This document shows, piece after piece, positions 27,429 to 34,600 of a stretch of DNA of 64,000 bases. The notes under the pieces are model-generated. The model was not told the origin of the DNA. It worked only from the letters and a program-made list of their open reading frames with translations, and ran no database searches. The first letter of the stretch is position 1. The number at the start of each line of letters is the position of its first letter. The stretch comes from Vibrio atlanticus (GTDB lineage Bacteria; Pseudomonadota; Gammaproteobacteria; Enterobacterales; Vibrionaceae), in contig NZ_AP025460.1 in assembly GCF_024347315.1 (NCBI RefSeq), positions 1,364,001-1,428,000 on the forward strand, read 5' to 3'. The position numbers were made by a program, and so were the translations under genes.

Positions 27429-27631
27429 ATGGATTAGTTTTATCTCTAAAATATTAATCAAATAGGTGCATATATGTTTTTTCAGTGCTTATTTTGTTAC
27501 AAGTTTGATTTTTATATGCCTTTTTAACCAATCAAAAGGTCATAAAAGACTATTCTTCTATATCCTATTGCTATAAAGAAAGAGTTGATAGATATTGAGT
27601 ATATTGTGTTGTCAAAGTGTCGGGGGACATC

Positions 27632-28009
27632 ATGGATAAACAGACAGAGACGCGTGTAGAGTTTGATTACACAACATTTCTTGGCGCCTCATGCAGTAAA
27701 AAATGGACTTTTCTGGAAGCACTAACCACGATTGCGCCAGTATTTAGTACTGTCTGGCGAGATAGCATTAAAGAGCTCGCAAGCCCTGAAGATCGTTTAT
27801 GGCAGATGGCATTGAAATCGATGTCGACGCGTAAAAGTGATGAGTCAAACATTGTTACCTTACTCAAGCTAGCCAAGCTAGAGGGGATCAATGAACTCAA
27901 AGTTGCTATGCCATATTCTCTTGAAGAAAAGCAGATCGAGTACATTGAATCGCGCAGTCATTTGGTGATTGCCGAGAATACTGGAGAAGAGTTTACTATT
28001 AAGCTTTAA
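27632..28009 (+). CDS. Hypothetical protein, 125 residues
   Basis: A small acidic protein with no family that I recognise. It contains FDYTTFLGASCSKKW near the start, a helical middle and a C-terminal strand pattern (LKVAMPYSLEEKQIEYIESRSHLVIAENTGEEFTI). No membrane segments or signal peptide. The ATG at 27632 follows GGGGGA; the frame is open back to a GTG at 27617. It stands alone after 200 bp of AT-rich DNA, so it has its own promoter, and a tandem repeat follows it. Confidence 0.7.
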   Translation: MDKQTETRVEFDYTTFLGASCSKKWTFLEALTTIAPVFSTVWRDSIKELASPEDRLWQMALKSMSTRKSDESNIVTLLKLAKLEGINELKVAMPYSLEEKQIEYIESRSHLVIAENTGEEFTIKL

Positions 28010-28021
28010 TCTATCAGTATT

Positions 28022-28056
28022 GCTTAGAGCTTAGAGCTTAGAGCTTAGAGCTTAGG
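28022..28056. repeat. 7-bp tandem repeat, 5 copies
   Basis: GCTTAGA is repeated four times and followed by GCTTAGG. It lies between the stop codon of the gene at 27632 and a terminator. Copy number may vary by slippage. Confidence 0.95.
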
Positions 28057-28090
28057 AGCGAGCTCAAAGAATATTAAAAATCGCACACGA

Positions 28091-28121
28091 AAAAGGGCCT
28101 CAATAATGATGAGGCCCTTTT
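28091..28121. terminator. Bidirectional terminator
   Basis: The stem AAAGGGCCTCA / TGAGGCCCTTT with loop ATAA lies between the convergent small gene (+) and purC (-). Confidence 0.9.
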
Positions 28122-28169
28122 AGTATCTGGAACTTGTGTTTACGAGCTTACTCGCTTTCTAGAATGCAA

Positions 28170-29273
28170 TCAGTCAACTAGACCATAGTCAGCACGCAAT
28201 ACATCGATGATCTCTTGCTTAGGATTCTCACTCAGTACGATTTCCGCGCCTGTAATCTTCGCCGCAATATCAAGATAAGTGCGCGACAGAGACATCAATG
28301 CATCCAAAGGAAGTTCATTGTCACGAGCTAATGCTTCACGTTCTGGCATGCGTTCTTTGTTCAAAAGAATATCCGCGTCAGGGAAGTAGTTAAGTAAGAA
28401 CTGGCGGAATCCTTCTTTAGAATTCTCAACGATGTTGCCGTTATTGTATTCCTGAGTATCCCAAATGCGAGATGAATCTGGCGTACCCACTTCATCCATG
28501 TAGATAAGTTTTTCTTTGCCTTGGGCATCGTTCACGTAGCCGAACTCAAATTTCGTATCGACAAAGGTTTGATCGACTTTTGCTAGCGCTTGGCTAATTA
28601 CGTTGAAGCCTTCTTTTAGAAGTTTCTCGTAATGCGCAATGTCACTTGCTTGAGTAAAGTTGAACGCTGCGAAGTTGTCTTCGATGTTGTTGCGAGTGAT
28701 GTTCACATCATCAGCTTCTGGAACGCCAGGAATCCCTTTCAAAATCCCCTTTGTAGAAGGCGTGATCAGTAGCTCAGGCAATTTCTTGTCTTTCTCAAGG
28801 CCTTCTGGCATCTCGATACCACAGAATTCGCGTTCGCCGTTTGCGTATGCACGCCACATTGAACCTGTGATGTATTGACGACAAATCGCTTCGATCATGA
28901 CTGGGCGAGCTTTTTGTACAATCCATACGAACGGATGAGGGATATCAAGAATATGACTGTCAGCGAGGCCGTTGTCTTTAAACAATTTGAACCAGTGGTT
29001 AGAGATAGCATTCAGAGCCGCTCCTTTACCTGGAACACCTTTTAGATTCCCTTCACCACGCCAGATACAATCAAATGCAGAGATACGGTCACTGATCACC
29101 ATGATTGCTAAAGGCGCATCTGGTGCTACATCGTAGCCTTTCTCTTTAATTAGTCGTTGGCTATCTTCTTCAGTTAACCAGTAGACTGAGCGAACCTTGC
29201 CACTGTGGACAGGTTTATCAGTACGGATTGGTAGGTCATCATTTACGGCAAGAACTTGATCAGCAAGGCTCAT
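28170..29273 (-). CDS. purC: Phosphoribosylaminoimidazole-succinocarboxamide synthase (long vibrio form)
   Basis: A 367-residue SAICAR synthase that joins aspartate to CAIR in purine synthesis. Core motifs include [11 protein letters not shown] near the start, [10 protein letters not shown] (about 84-93), the [10 protein letters not shown] segment and [12 protein letters not shown] (about 265-276). This is the long form (about 367) seen in vibrios and eukaryote-like branches, not the 237-residue E. coli form. It stands alone. A PurR box about 100 bp upstream indicates repression by excess purine. Confidence 0.95.
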   Translation of the reverse strand: MSLADQVLAVNDDLPIRTDKPVHSGKVRSVYWLTEEDSQRLIKEKGYDVAPDAPLAIMVISDRISAFDCIWRGEGNLKGVPGKGAALNAISNHWFKLFKDNGLADSHILDIPHPFVWIVQKARPVMIEAICRQYITGSMWRAYANGEREFCGIEMPEGLEKDKKLPELLITPSTKGILKGIPGVPEADDVNITRNNIEDNFAAFNFTQASDIAHYEKLLKEGFNVISQALAKVDQTFVDTKFEFGYVNDAQGKEKLIYMDEVGTPDSSRIWDTQEYNNGNIVENSKEGFRQFLLNYFPDADILLNKERMPEREALARDNELPLDALMSLSRTYLDIAAKITGAEIVLSENPKQEIIDVLRADYGLVD

Positions 29274-29373
29274 TTAGACATTCCTATCTTTTATCAAACG
29301 TCATACAGAGAAGTGCGGTGTGCACATGATTAGACGGGCATTATACCCAATCTACTATTTGCTTCCAGAGAAA

Positions 29374-29389
29374 AAGCAAACGATTGCTA
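29374..29389. promoter_or_regulatory. PurR operator upstream of purC
   Basis: AAGCAAACGATTGCTA matches the PurR consensus ANGCAANCGNTTNCNT at all but the last defined position. It is the expected regulator site for a purine gene. Confidence 0.8.
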
Positions 29390-29403
29390 AATCTATTGAT
29401 CAA

Positions 29404-29458
29404 ATAAAAACCCCCGCCTAACTATTCGCTAGAAAATTGGCGAATTGTAGGGCAGGGG
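29404..29458 (-). terminator. Terminator downstream of sulA
   Basis: A long imperfect hairpin (CCCC.GCC / GGC.GGGG with inner ATTCGC / GCGAAT) is followed on the minus strand by TTTTTATTT. It lies in the 310-bp spacer between sulA and purC. Confidence 0.75.
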
Positions 29459-29583
29459 AAGGCAGTATATTTGGACTGTGTTTTGGAGCTATGCTGTTAA
29501 GTTAACTTAAGTTTGTTAGCTAAAAGATTAAGCTATGTTTATGGGCTATGTTTTTGATCCAAAATGTTATTAAGTCAGGCGGT

Positions 29584-29991
29584 CTAGTGAATACGCTCTG
29601 AATTGGCATCAATAAAGAAGACTTCGCACTGAAAGCGCATTCCTAATGTTCTTAGGTATTGCTGACTGAATTGATCAATCGAAGCACTCGCAACAATCGC
29701 GCTCGCATTCTTAGATCGAATGGCTTTCTCGACGGTTTCTACTTCTGTCATTTGATTAGAGGCTTTCATGTGAATAACACGATCACAGCAAACATTATGT
29801 TGCTGCAGCTGTTTAGCCGATGGTCTTGGTGTTTGAGCCGTAAACAGTAACCACTGATGTTGATTGGACAGCAACGCCATTTTGGCAAACAACGCTTCTT
29901 CGTTTGAACTTTTTGTGTCACGAGAGACGGATGTAAATGCGCAGTGAGTTAGCGGGCTAGAGTGTTGTGCTTTAACGTGTGCTGGAATCAT
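29584..29991 (-). CDS. sulA: SulA-like SOS cell division inhibitor
   Basis: A 135-residue protein with the SulA core QHQWLLFTAQTPRPSAKQLQQ (about 44-64), matching the RWQLWLTPQQKLS.. region of E. coli SulA, and a following TVEKAIRSKNASAIVAS segment. SulA binds FtsZ and stops division during DNA damage. It is shorter than the E. coli protein (169) at the N-terminus. The ATG at 29991 has AAGGA upstream. A perfect-consensus LexA box lies 21 nt before the start, so SOS control is almost certain. Confidence 0.88.
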   Translation of the reverse strand: MIPAHVKAQHSSPLTHCAFTSVSRDTKSSNEEALFAKMALLSNQHQWLLFTAQTPRPSAKQLQQHNVCCDRVIHMKASNQMTEVETVEKAIRSKNASAIVASASIDQFSQQYLRTLGMRFQCEVFFIDANSERIH

Positions 29992-30012
29992 TTTGCTGTC
30001 CTTATATACATG

Positions 30013-30028
30013 CTGTATGTGTATACAG
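30013..30028. promoter_or_regulatory. LexA (SOS) box of sulA
   Basis: CTGTATGTGTATACAG fits CTGT-N8-ACAG exactly and lies just before sulA, over its promoter. Confidence 0.93.
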
Positions 30029-30188
30029 TAGTTTTTGTTGCTTATAAGATCAAGCGTTTTTTGAGGGATTATTGGACGATCTTGCTTGGGTATGGAGGTG
30101 GCTTTTATTTAAGTGATTGAAAATAGGATGAAAATTAAATTTGAATGAATTTGTTGTTTTGTCTCATAAGTTGAAGAAATGTGAGCTT

Positions 30189-30241
30189 TATACAGGTGTA
30201 TACAGTGGTTTTGACAGAAAAGTACTGTATACACCTGTATA
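30189..30241. repeat. Perfect 18-bp inverted repeat
   Basis: TATACAGGTGTATACAGT (30189-30206) and its exact reverse complement (30224-30241) are separated by 17 bp. The arms are partly self-complementary. They resemble the LexA box sequence but do not fit CTGT-N8-ACAG. The tandem repeat begins at once after the right arm. Confidence 0.85.
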
Positions 30242-30360
30242 GAAGATAAGAAGATAAGAAGATAAGAAGATAAGAAGATAAGAAGATAAGAAGATAAGAA
30301 GATAAGAAGATAAGAAGATAAGAAGATAAGAAGATAAGAAGATAAGAAGATAAGAAGATA
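30241..30360. repeat. 8-bp tandem repeat AGAAGATA, 15 exact copies
   Basis: 120 bp of perfect octamer repeat between the inverted repeat and the terminator of the Zn-ribbon gene. Purity over 15 copies implies recent expansion by slippage. An apparent minus-strand frame through it is only a repeat translation. Confidence 0.97.
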
Positions 30361-30372
30361 AATCTCAGATAC

Positions 30373-30396
30373 AAAAAAAGCGCCTTAGGCGCTTTC
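30373..30396 (-). terminator. Terminator after the Zn-ribbon gene
   Basis: GCGCCTTAGGCGC forms a tight stem; the minus strand continues with TTTTTTT. Confidence 0.85.
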
Positions 30397-30416
30397 TTAT
30401 ATTTCAACGGTGTTGC

Positions 30417-30605
30417 TTATCTCAATGTCGCTTGGGAGAGTTTTGCTCTCATTTCCATTTCACCAATATTGAACTGGCGAACATCAATGGTGGCCATATC
30501 ATTGCACTCTTGACATGCATGATGACACTTACCATCTAAGTAGTCGTGCTTTTTAACTAGGCTTGGCTTTTTGCACCAATCACAAACGCCTTCTATTGTG
30601 AACAT
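30417..30605 (-). CDS. Small zinc-ribbon protein
   Basis: A 62-residue protein with two Cys pairs, CDWC (8-11) and HHACQEC (28-34), spaced as a zinc ribbon. No family assigned. The start at 30605 follows GGTGAGGAGAG, a strong ribosome site. It is a single gene with its own terminator; a DNA- or RNA-associated role is only a guess. Confidence 0.75.
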   Translation of the reverse strand: MFTIEGVCDWCKKPSLVKKHDYLDGKCHHACQECNDMATIDVRQFNIGEMEMRAKLSQATLR

Positions 30606-30770
30606 ATTCTCTCCTCACCTGTTTAAGTCAGGTGTATTTTCGGCGCAAATTATGACACAAGTAAGACTCATTAGTTAATAGTTTGTTACTTGTTTTTGAG
30701 AGGGGGATCGATTGCAGTACTAATAAAATCGATATCTTTGCGACTTTGGAAATCGAGTCCGCTTGGTTGT

Positions 30771-31871
30771 TTACGTTTTTGCAACACTCTTAAGGATGGT
30801 TTTTAGCGAATTGTTCAAACGTTTCATCTCTTCGTCACATCCGTAACCATCTGGGTGGTAGATTTTGGATAGCTGTTTATATCGAATTTTAATGCTTTTT
30901 TGATTCGGAATTGAGCTAGTTGTATACCCAAATAGAGCGCAGGCTACTTGTAAATTGTTCAGGCTGTTGTCATTTTTCTGTTTTTTTAACTCATGGAACA
31001 TCGTGTGCAGCTGACGTTTCTGCTGCTTAATAGTGAAGTCCTTCGAGCTAAGCTGTGCTTCAAGTGTCTGCTTTTGTTGCCCCAATTCACCCGATTTTAG
31101 AGCGTGTCTTTTTTTTGATATCACCAGAGTCATGATAATGCTGACAATTGAAATCAACACGGCTAAGGCTGCGCCAATCAGATAGTCTGAATACGTTAGG
31201 TTAGAACGTGTTGCCTGCTCTCTAGGGGGCTGATAAGAAGGGGAGCTACTTGCTCGCTCTGGATTAGATAGCCTATGATTCGTGCTGCTTTCAGCAATGA
31301 CGTTGTAATTGAGCTTCTCAATCGAAGAGATCTGCTTGGCACGTTGCTGGTTGAATTGCGCTTCCAGAATACGGTTATAGCCATCTTCGGCTGTTGGATT
31401 GTTTTTTAAGGCCGCTTCATACCATAGCTGTGCTTCATCTAATGGTTTTAGGAGTTCTTCCTCAAGTGAGGATTCGTAGAGCTTTGCGACTTCGATAGGC
31501 GCGCGTTGGTTACCTTGTAAGGCTGATTTAATAAACCATTCTAAAGCTAGTTTGTTGCTTTGCTCTACACCTGAACCTGCCAAGTACCATTCACCTAGCC
31601 TAAATTGCGCATCTGCATTGCCGTTTTCTGCGGATTGCGAGTACCAATAAAATGCATCGTTGGTGCTCAAAGGGATATCATTACCTGATTCATAAGCTTG
31701 AGCTAGTTGGTATTGAGAAACTGGATCTTGAGGTTGAGATTCTATCGAGAATGCAACGTTGCTTTCTGCATGAACGATGTGTGCAGTAGAGAACTGTATT
31801 GTAGAAAAGATGAGGGTGAAAAATAGAGTTCTAAGAAGTGATGATGACAGAAAGTTGGATAGGATAAACAA
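30771..31871 (-). CDS. Sel1-repeat protein with a C-terminal J domain
   Basis: A 366-residue protein. N-terminal signal or anchor (about 8-34, ending AHIVHAES), two to three Sel1-like repeats (about 50-150: YWYSQSAENGNADAQFRLGEWY..), a second membrane helix (about 229-250), a coiled region (270-300) and a C-terminal J-like domain with intact HPD (YHPDGYG, about 340). If the first helix is a signal and the second an anchor, the Sel1 part is periplasmic and the J domain cytoplasmic, where it could recruit DnaK. Partner unknown. The OmpA-like lipoprotein gene lies upstream on the same strand. Confidence 0.78.
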   Translation of the reverse strand: MFILSNFLSSSLLRTLFFTLIFSTIQFSTAHIVHAESNVAFSIESQPQDPVSQYQLAQAYESGNDIPLSTNDAFYWYSQSAENGNADAQFRLGEWYLAGSGVEQSNKLALEWFIKSALQGNQRAPIEVAKLYESSLEEELLKPLDEAQLWYEAALKNNPTAEDGYNRILEAQFNQQRAKQISSIEKLNYNVIAESSTNHRLSNPERASSSPSYQPPREQATRSNLTYSDYLIGAALAVLISIVSIIMTLVISKKRHALKSGELGQQKQTLEAQLSSKDFTIKQQKRQLHTMFHELKKQKNDNSLNNLQVACALFGYTTSSIPNQKSIKIRYKQLSKIYHPDGYGCDEEMKRLNNSLKTILKSVAKT

Positions 31872-32013
31872 TAGATAAGTCTCGTAAAAAAGCCCAGAGT
31901 CGGTATATCAGTATGAATATGGCTAGTCGTGTGACTTTGAACAAGCAACACGACGATAAGCAACTATATAGAGGTTAATTCAATAGATAAAGACGAACTG
32001 GGCTTTAATCGTG

Positions 32014-32682
32014 CTACTTAAGCGGCAAGATTTGAATTTCTACGCGACGGTTACAAGCGCGACCTTGAGAGGTGTTGTTGTCACATAGAGGGTAACGCTC
32101 ACCGTTACCTCGAGCAATGGCACGGCCTGCAGCAACGTCTTGAGAGATCAAGAATGCACGAACCGATTCAGCACGACGCTCAGAAAGAACTTGGTTAGAA
32201 GACTCGCTGCCTGTGCTGTCAGTGTGACCTTCGATCACTAGGCTAGTGTCTGGGTATTCAACTAAGATGCGCGCAACGCCGCGAAGTGTTTTGTGGATGC
32301 TTGATTCTAAAGCGTAAGAACCAGAATCGAAGCCAATGCCGTTCTCTAGGCGAAGTAGAAGTTGGTTCTCACCAACACGCTCTACTTGAACGCCTGAGTT
32401 CATGAGTTCTTCACGAAGTGCAGCTTCTTGCTGGTCAAAGTAGTAACCGATACCACCGCCGACAGCGGCGCCACCTGCCGCACCGATGAGTGCACGTTTG
32501 CGGCGGTCTTTAGAGTCGTCACCCGTAGCAGCACCAGCAACAGCACCGGCGATTGCACCAATTAAAGCACCTTGAGTTGCGGAATTAGTCTCAGATTCGC
32601 CAGTTGTAGCGTTTTGGCGTTGTGTCGCTTGACAGCCCGTTAGAGCAACAGTGAGTGCCAGGGCTAGTGTGATTTTTTTCAA
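32014..32682 (-). CDS. OmpA-family lipoprotein (YiaD-like) with glycine zipper
   Basis: A 222-residue outer-membrane lipoprotein. The lipobox LTGC puts the acylated Cys at residue 17. A glycine-zipper stretch (about 38-82, GALIGAIAGAVAGAATG..) precedes the OmpA peptidoglycan-binding domain (about 105-220) with the hallmark EGHTDSTGSESSNQVLSERRAESV and NRRVEI. Such proteins tie the outer membrane to peptidoglycan. Single gene with a good start; a partial hairpin with AGCCCAG lies downstream. Confidence 0.93.
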   Translation of the reverse strand: MKKITLALALTVALTGCQATQRQNATTGESETNSATQGALIGAIAGAVAGAATGDDSKDRRKRALIGAAGGAAVGGGIGYYFDQQEAALREELMNSGVQVERVGENQLLLRLENGIGFDSGSYALESSIHKTLRGVARILVEYPDTSLVIEGHTDSTGSESSNQVLSERRAESVRAFLISQDVAAGRAIARGNGERYPLCDNNTSQGRACNRRVEIQILPLK

Positions 32683-32787
32683 CGTATTTCTCCATCATGT
32701 ACTTCTGTCAAACGCATGAATTACGAAAGACAACAATAAGTCCTATTGGTGGTTTTTATCAATACGCTGAAGCAATGTAAAGTGGCT

Positions 32788-33492
32788 TTATGATTTAGTT
32801 ATTTTTTTAACGGCTTGAGTTCCGCCAACAGGTCGATTTACAGACAGTTTTCGACCTTTCTTCAAACCAACTTCATAGTCTGCGGTGAGGTTTTTCATCG
32901 CTTCTCTGAGTTGTTGTTTGAACGTTTCGCGGTCGATGTTTTGGAATTCTTTATCAATGTAGTTATTGATCTTGTTGTTTGACTCGTCGTCTGGGGTGAT
33001 AACAGGCAGTTTTTCAAGCGCACCTTCTACCCAACCCGAAACGTAAGAGTTTACGCGACGTGTTACTTCTAGTGTCCCTGTTCCCGAGCCCGCAAAACTG
33101 TTTCTGAATTGGCCAGTGTGCTCATTCAGTTCGCGATAAATAATATCGAACGCAAAAGCCGCGAAGATAGCGCGATCGGCTTCACCAATGAATTCAACGC
33201 GTTTAAGGCCTTTGTGATTCAGTAACACGGCTTCTACGCCAAACTTGGTGTTAATACCACGAATAACACGCAGCAGTGTAGAGCTGATATTTGCAGGTAA
33301 CAGGTGACTGGATTGAGTTTTTCCCATCTTGATAAATTCAATATCGTCCTTTTCGAGACCATATTTCAGCATCAAGTTATGCGCCATTTTTATCGCATTG
33401 GCAGCTTCATTGACGTTCGCAGAGTTTCCAAGCTCAAGACACTTGGCAATTTTCTTTAGGGCTTTTTTCTTATCCATCGACAACTTAATCAT
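32788..33492 (-). CDS. DUF2786 domain protein
   Basis: A 234-residue protein. The first 45 residues after MDKKK (ALKKIAKCLELGNSANVNEAANAIKMAHNLMLKYGL) are the DUF2786 helical domain, followed by a SprT-like-associated region. DUF2786 proteins occur in phage and host genomes; their role is unknown. The C-terminus is basic. An in-frame ATG at 33477 is an alternative start; neither has a strong Shine-Dalgarno. Confidence 0.82.
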   Translation of the reverse strand: MIKLSMDKKKALKKIAKCLELGNSANVNEAANAIKMAHNLMLKYGLEKDDIEFIKMGKTQSSHLLPANISSTLLRVIRGINTKFGVEAVLLNHKGLKRVEFIGEADRAIFAAFAFDIIYRELNEHTGQFRNSFAGSGTGTLEVTRRVNSYVSGWVEGALEKLPVITPDDESNNKINNYIDKEFQNIDRETFKQQLREAMKNLTADYEVGLKKGRKLSVNRPVGGTQAVKKITKS

Positions 33493-33623
33493 TACCGCAA
33501 ATTTTTAAAAGTCCAACATTTTACATGTTTTGGCGAGTAACAGCAAAGTCAAAAGTCATTTGTAGGAATGTGGTGAACGATTATGGAAGATAAGGATATA
33601 TGAAGGAAGTAGCGACTCCCGGA

Positions 33624-33658
33624 CAAAACAAAACGCCATCAAGAGGATTGATGGCGTT
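33624..33658 (-). terminator. Terminator after the CheX-like gene
   Basis: The stem AACGCCATC / GATGGCGTT is followed on the minus strand by TTGTTTTG. Confidence 0.85.
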
Positions 33659-33697
33659 AGTGACACGATTTTTAGGAAGTGCTAGAGCTTTCGCAAA

Positions 33698-34381
33698 CTA
33701 GATTCCAAGTTCATCGAGTAAATCAGCTGCAGAATCGTTGCCTGAACTTTGCTCTGGCTGCTTTGGTTCTTGCATTTTTTTCTGAGTCGCTTCAAGAATG
33801 CTGTCTGGACATTCGTCTTCAGCGATTTCAAATTCTTCCAATTGGATGAATTCTGTTTTGTCCATTGCAAGCTCAAGGTAGAAAATGTTGTTGTCGGCAG
33901 TAGAGAAAGTAACACGACGAGCTTGCGGGCGATCTAAGTTAGTATCAACAGAAAGGTTCACTTGCTTGTTCAGTGCCAGCATTTTCGGTTGGTTTTGTGT
34001 GATGTTAGTTTGCAGTTCTTTACGGATTTTGTTGGTAAAGTCGCCAACCAACTGGTTCATCAACTCACCTAATACATCACCTACTTCGTCTGAAGTATGA
34101 AGTACAGCGAGTTCGTCTTCAGGCATGCCCATATTACGCATGTAATTTGTATAGATCTCTAGCGCTGCTTTCGACGTAAAATTGATAACAACAAGACCTG
34201 AAAAACCGCCGTCGAACAAGACGAAACAACCAAAATCTGGCTTAAGGCTTGTCTTGTTGATCTTTTGAACCATTGCTGAGTAGGACACCTGTGAAGCCGT
34301 CGCTGAAGTAAGTACGTTTGAGACTGATTGGCATAGCTTAAGAAGAATATCTTCAGTTGTGACTGTTTTGCTTTTTTTCAT
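33698..34381 (-). CDS. CheX/CheC-like phosphatase domain protein (DUF3334 family)
   Basis: A 227-residue cytoplasmic protein that I recall as DUF3334. It holds the exact CheC/CheX/FliY active-site pattern [DS]-x3-E-x2-N-x22-P: D102, E106, N109 and P132. In that family the Glu and Asn dephosphorylate phosphorylated CheY-type receivers. The C-terminal 45 residues are acidic and disordered-looking (KKMQEPKQPEQSSGNDSAADLLDELGI), ending in a short helix that could dock a partner. No chemotaxis gene is nearby. A phosphatase role is inferred from the motif. Confidence 0.75.
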   Translation of the reverse strand: MKKSKTVTTEDILLKLCQSVSNVLTSATASQVSYSAMVQKINKTSLKPDFGCFVLFDGGFSGLVVINFTSKAALEIYTNYMRNMGMPEDELAVLHTSDEVGDVLGELMNQLVGDFTNKIRKELQTNITQNQPKMLALNKQVNLSVDTNLDRPQARRVTFSTADNNIFYLELAMDKTEFIQLEEFEIAEDECPDSILEATQKKMQEPKQPEQSSGNDSAADLLDELGI

Positions 34382-34600
34382 TGTTATTTGCTCATGGAGA
34401 TGTCGTAAAAAAGTTATCTACTATCTTACTACTGAATTAAGACGAAAGTGACTATTTCTCCATTCTTGCACCGAGATTCTTATTTGATCACCTTTTTATA
34501 TGATCTTAATAGTAGTAAAGTGACGAAATTCAAAGAAAAATATTAAAAATCTCAGATAACCCAATGCTGATAGGATCAGCGAAGTAGGGGCAGGAAGCAA

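Noticed and set aside
30189..30241. Inverted repeat as a second LexA box
   Set aside because: The arms read CTGTATACACCTGTAT, which does not fit CTGT-N8-ACAG.
30241..30360. Repeat array as CRISPR
   Set aside because: Units are 8 bp, contiguous and without spacers; no cas genes in the window. The same holds for the arrays at 38181 and 43695.
30135..30407. Minus-strand open frame coding a repeated SSYLLIFL peptide
   Set aside because: It is only the translation of the AGAAGATA repeat and overlaps a terminator; no ribosome site.
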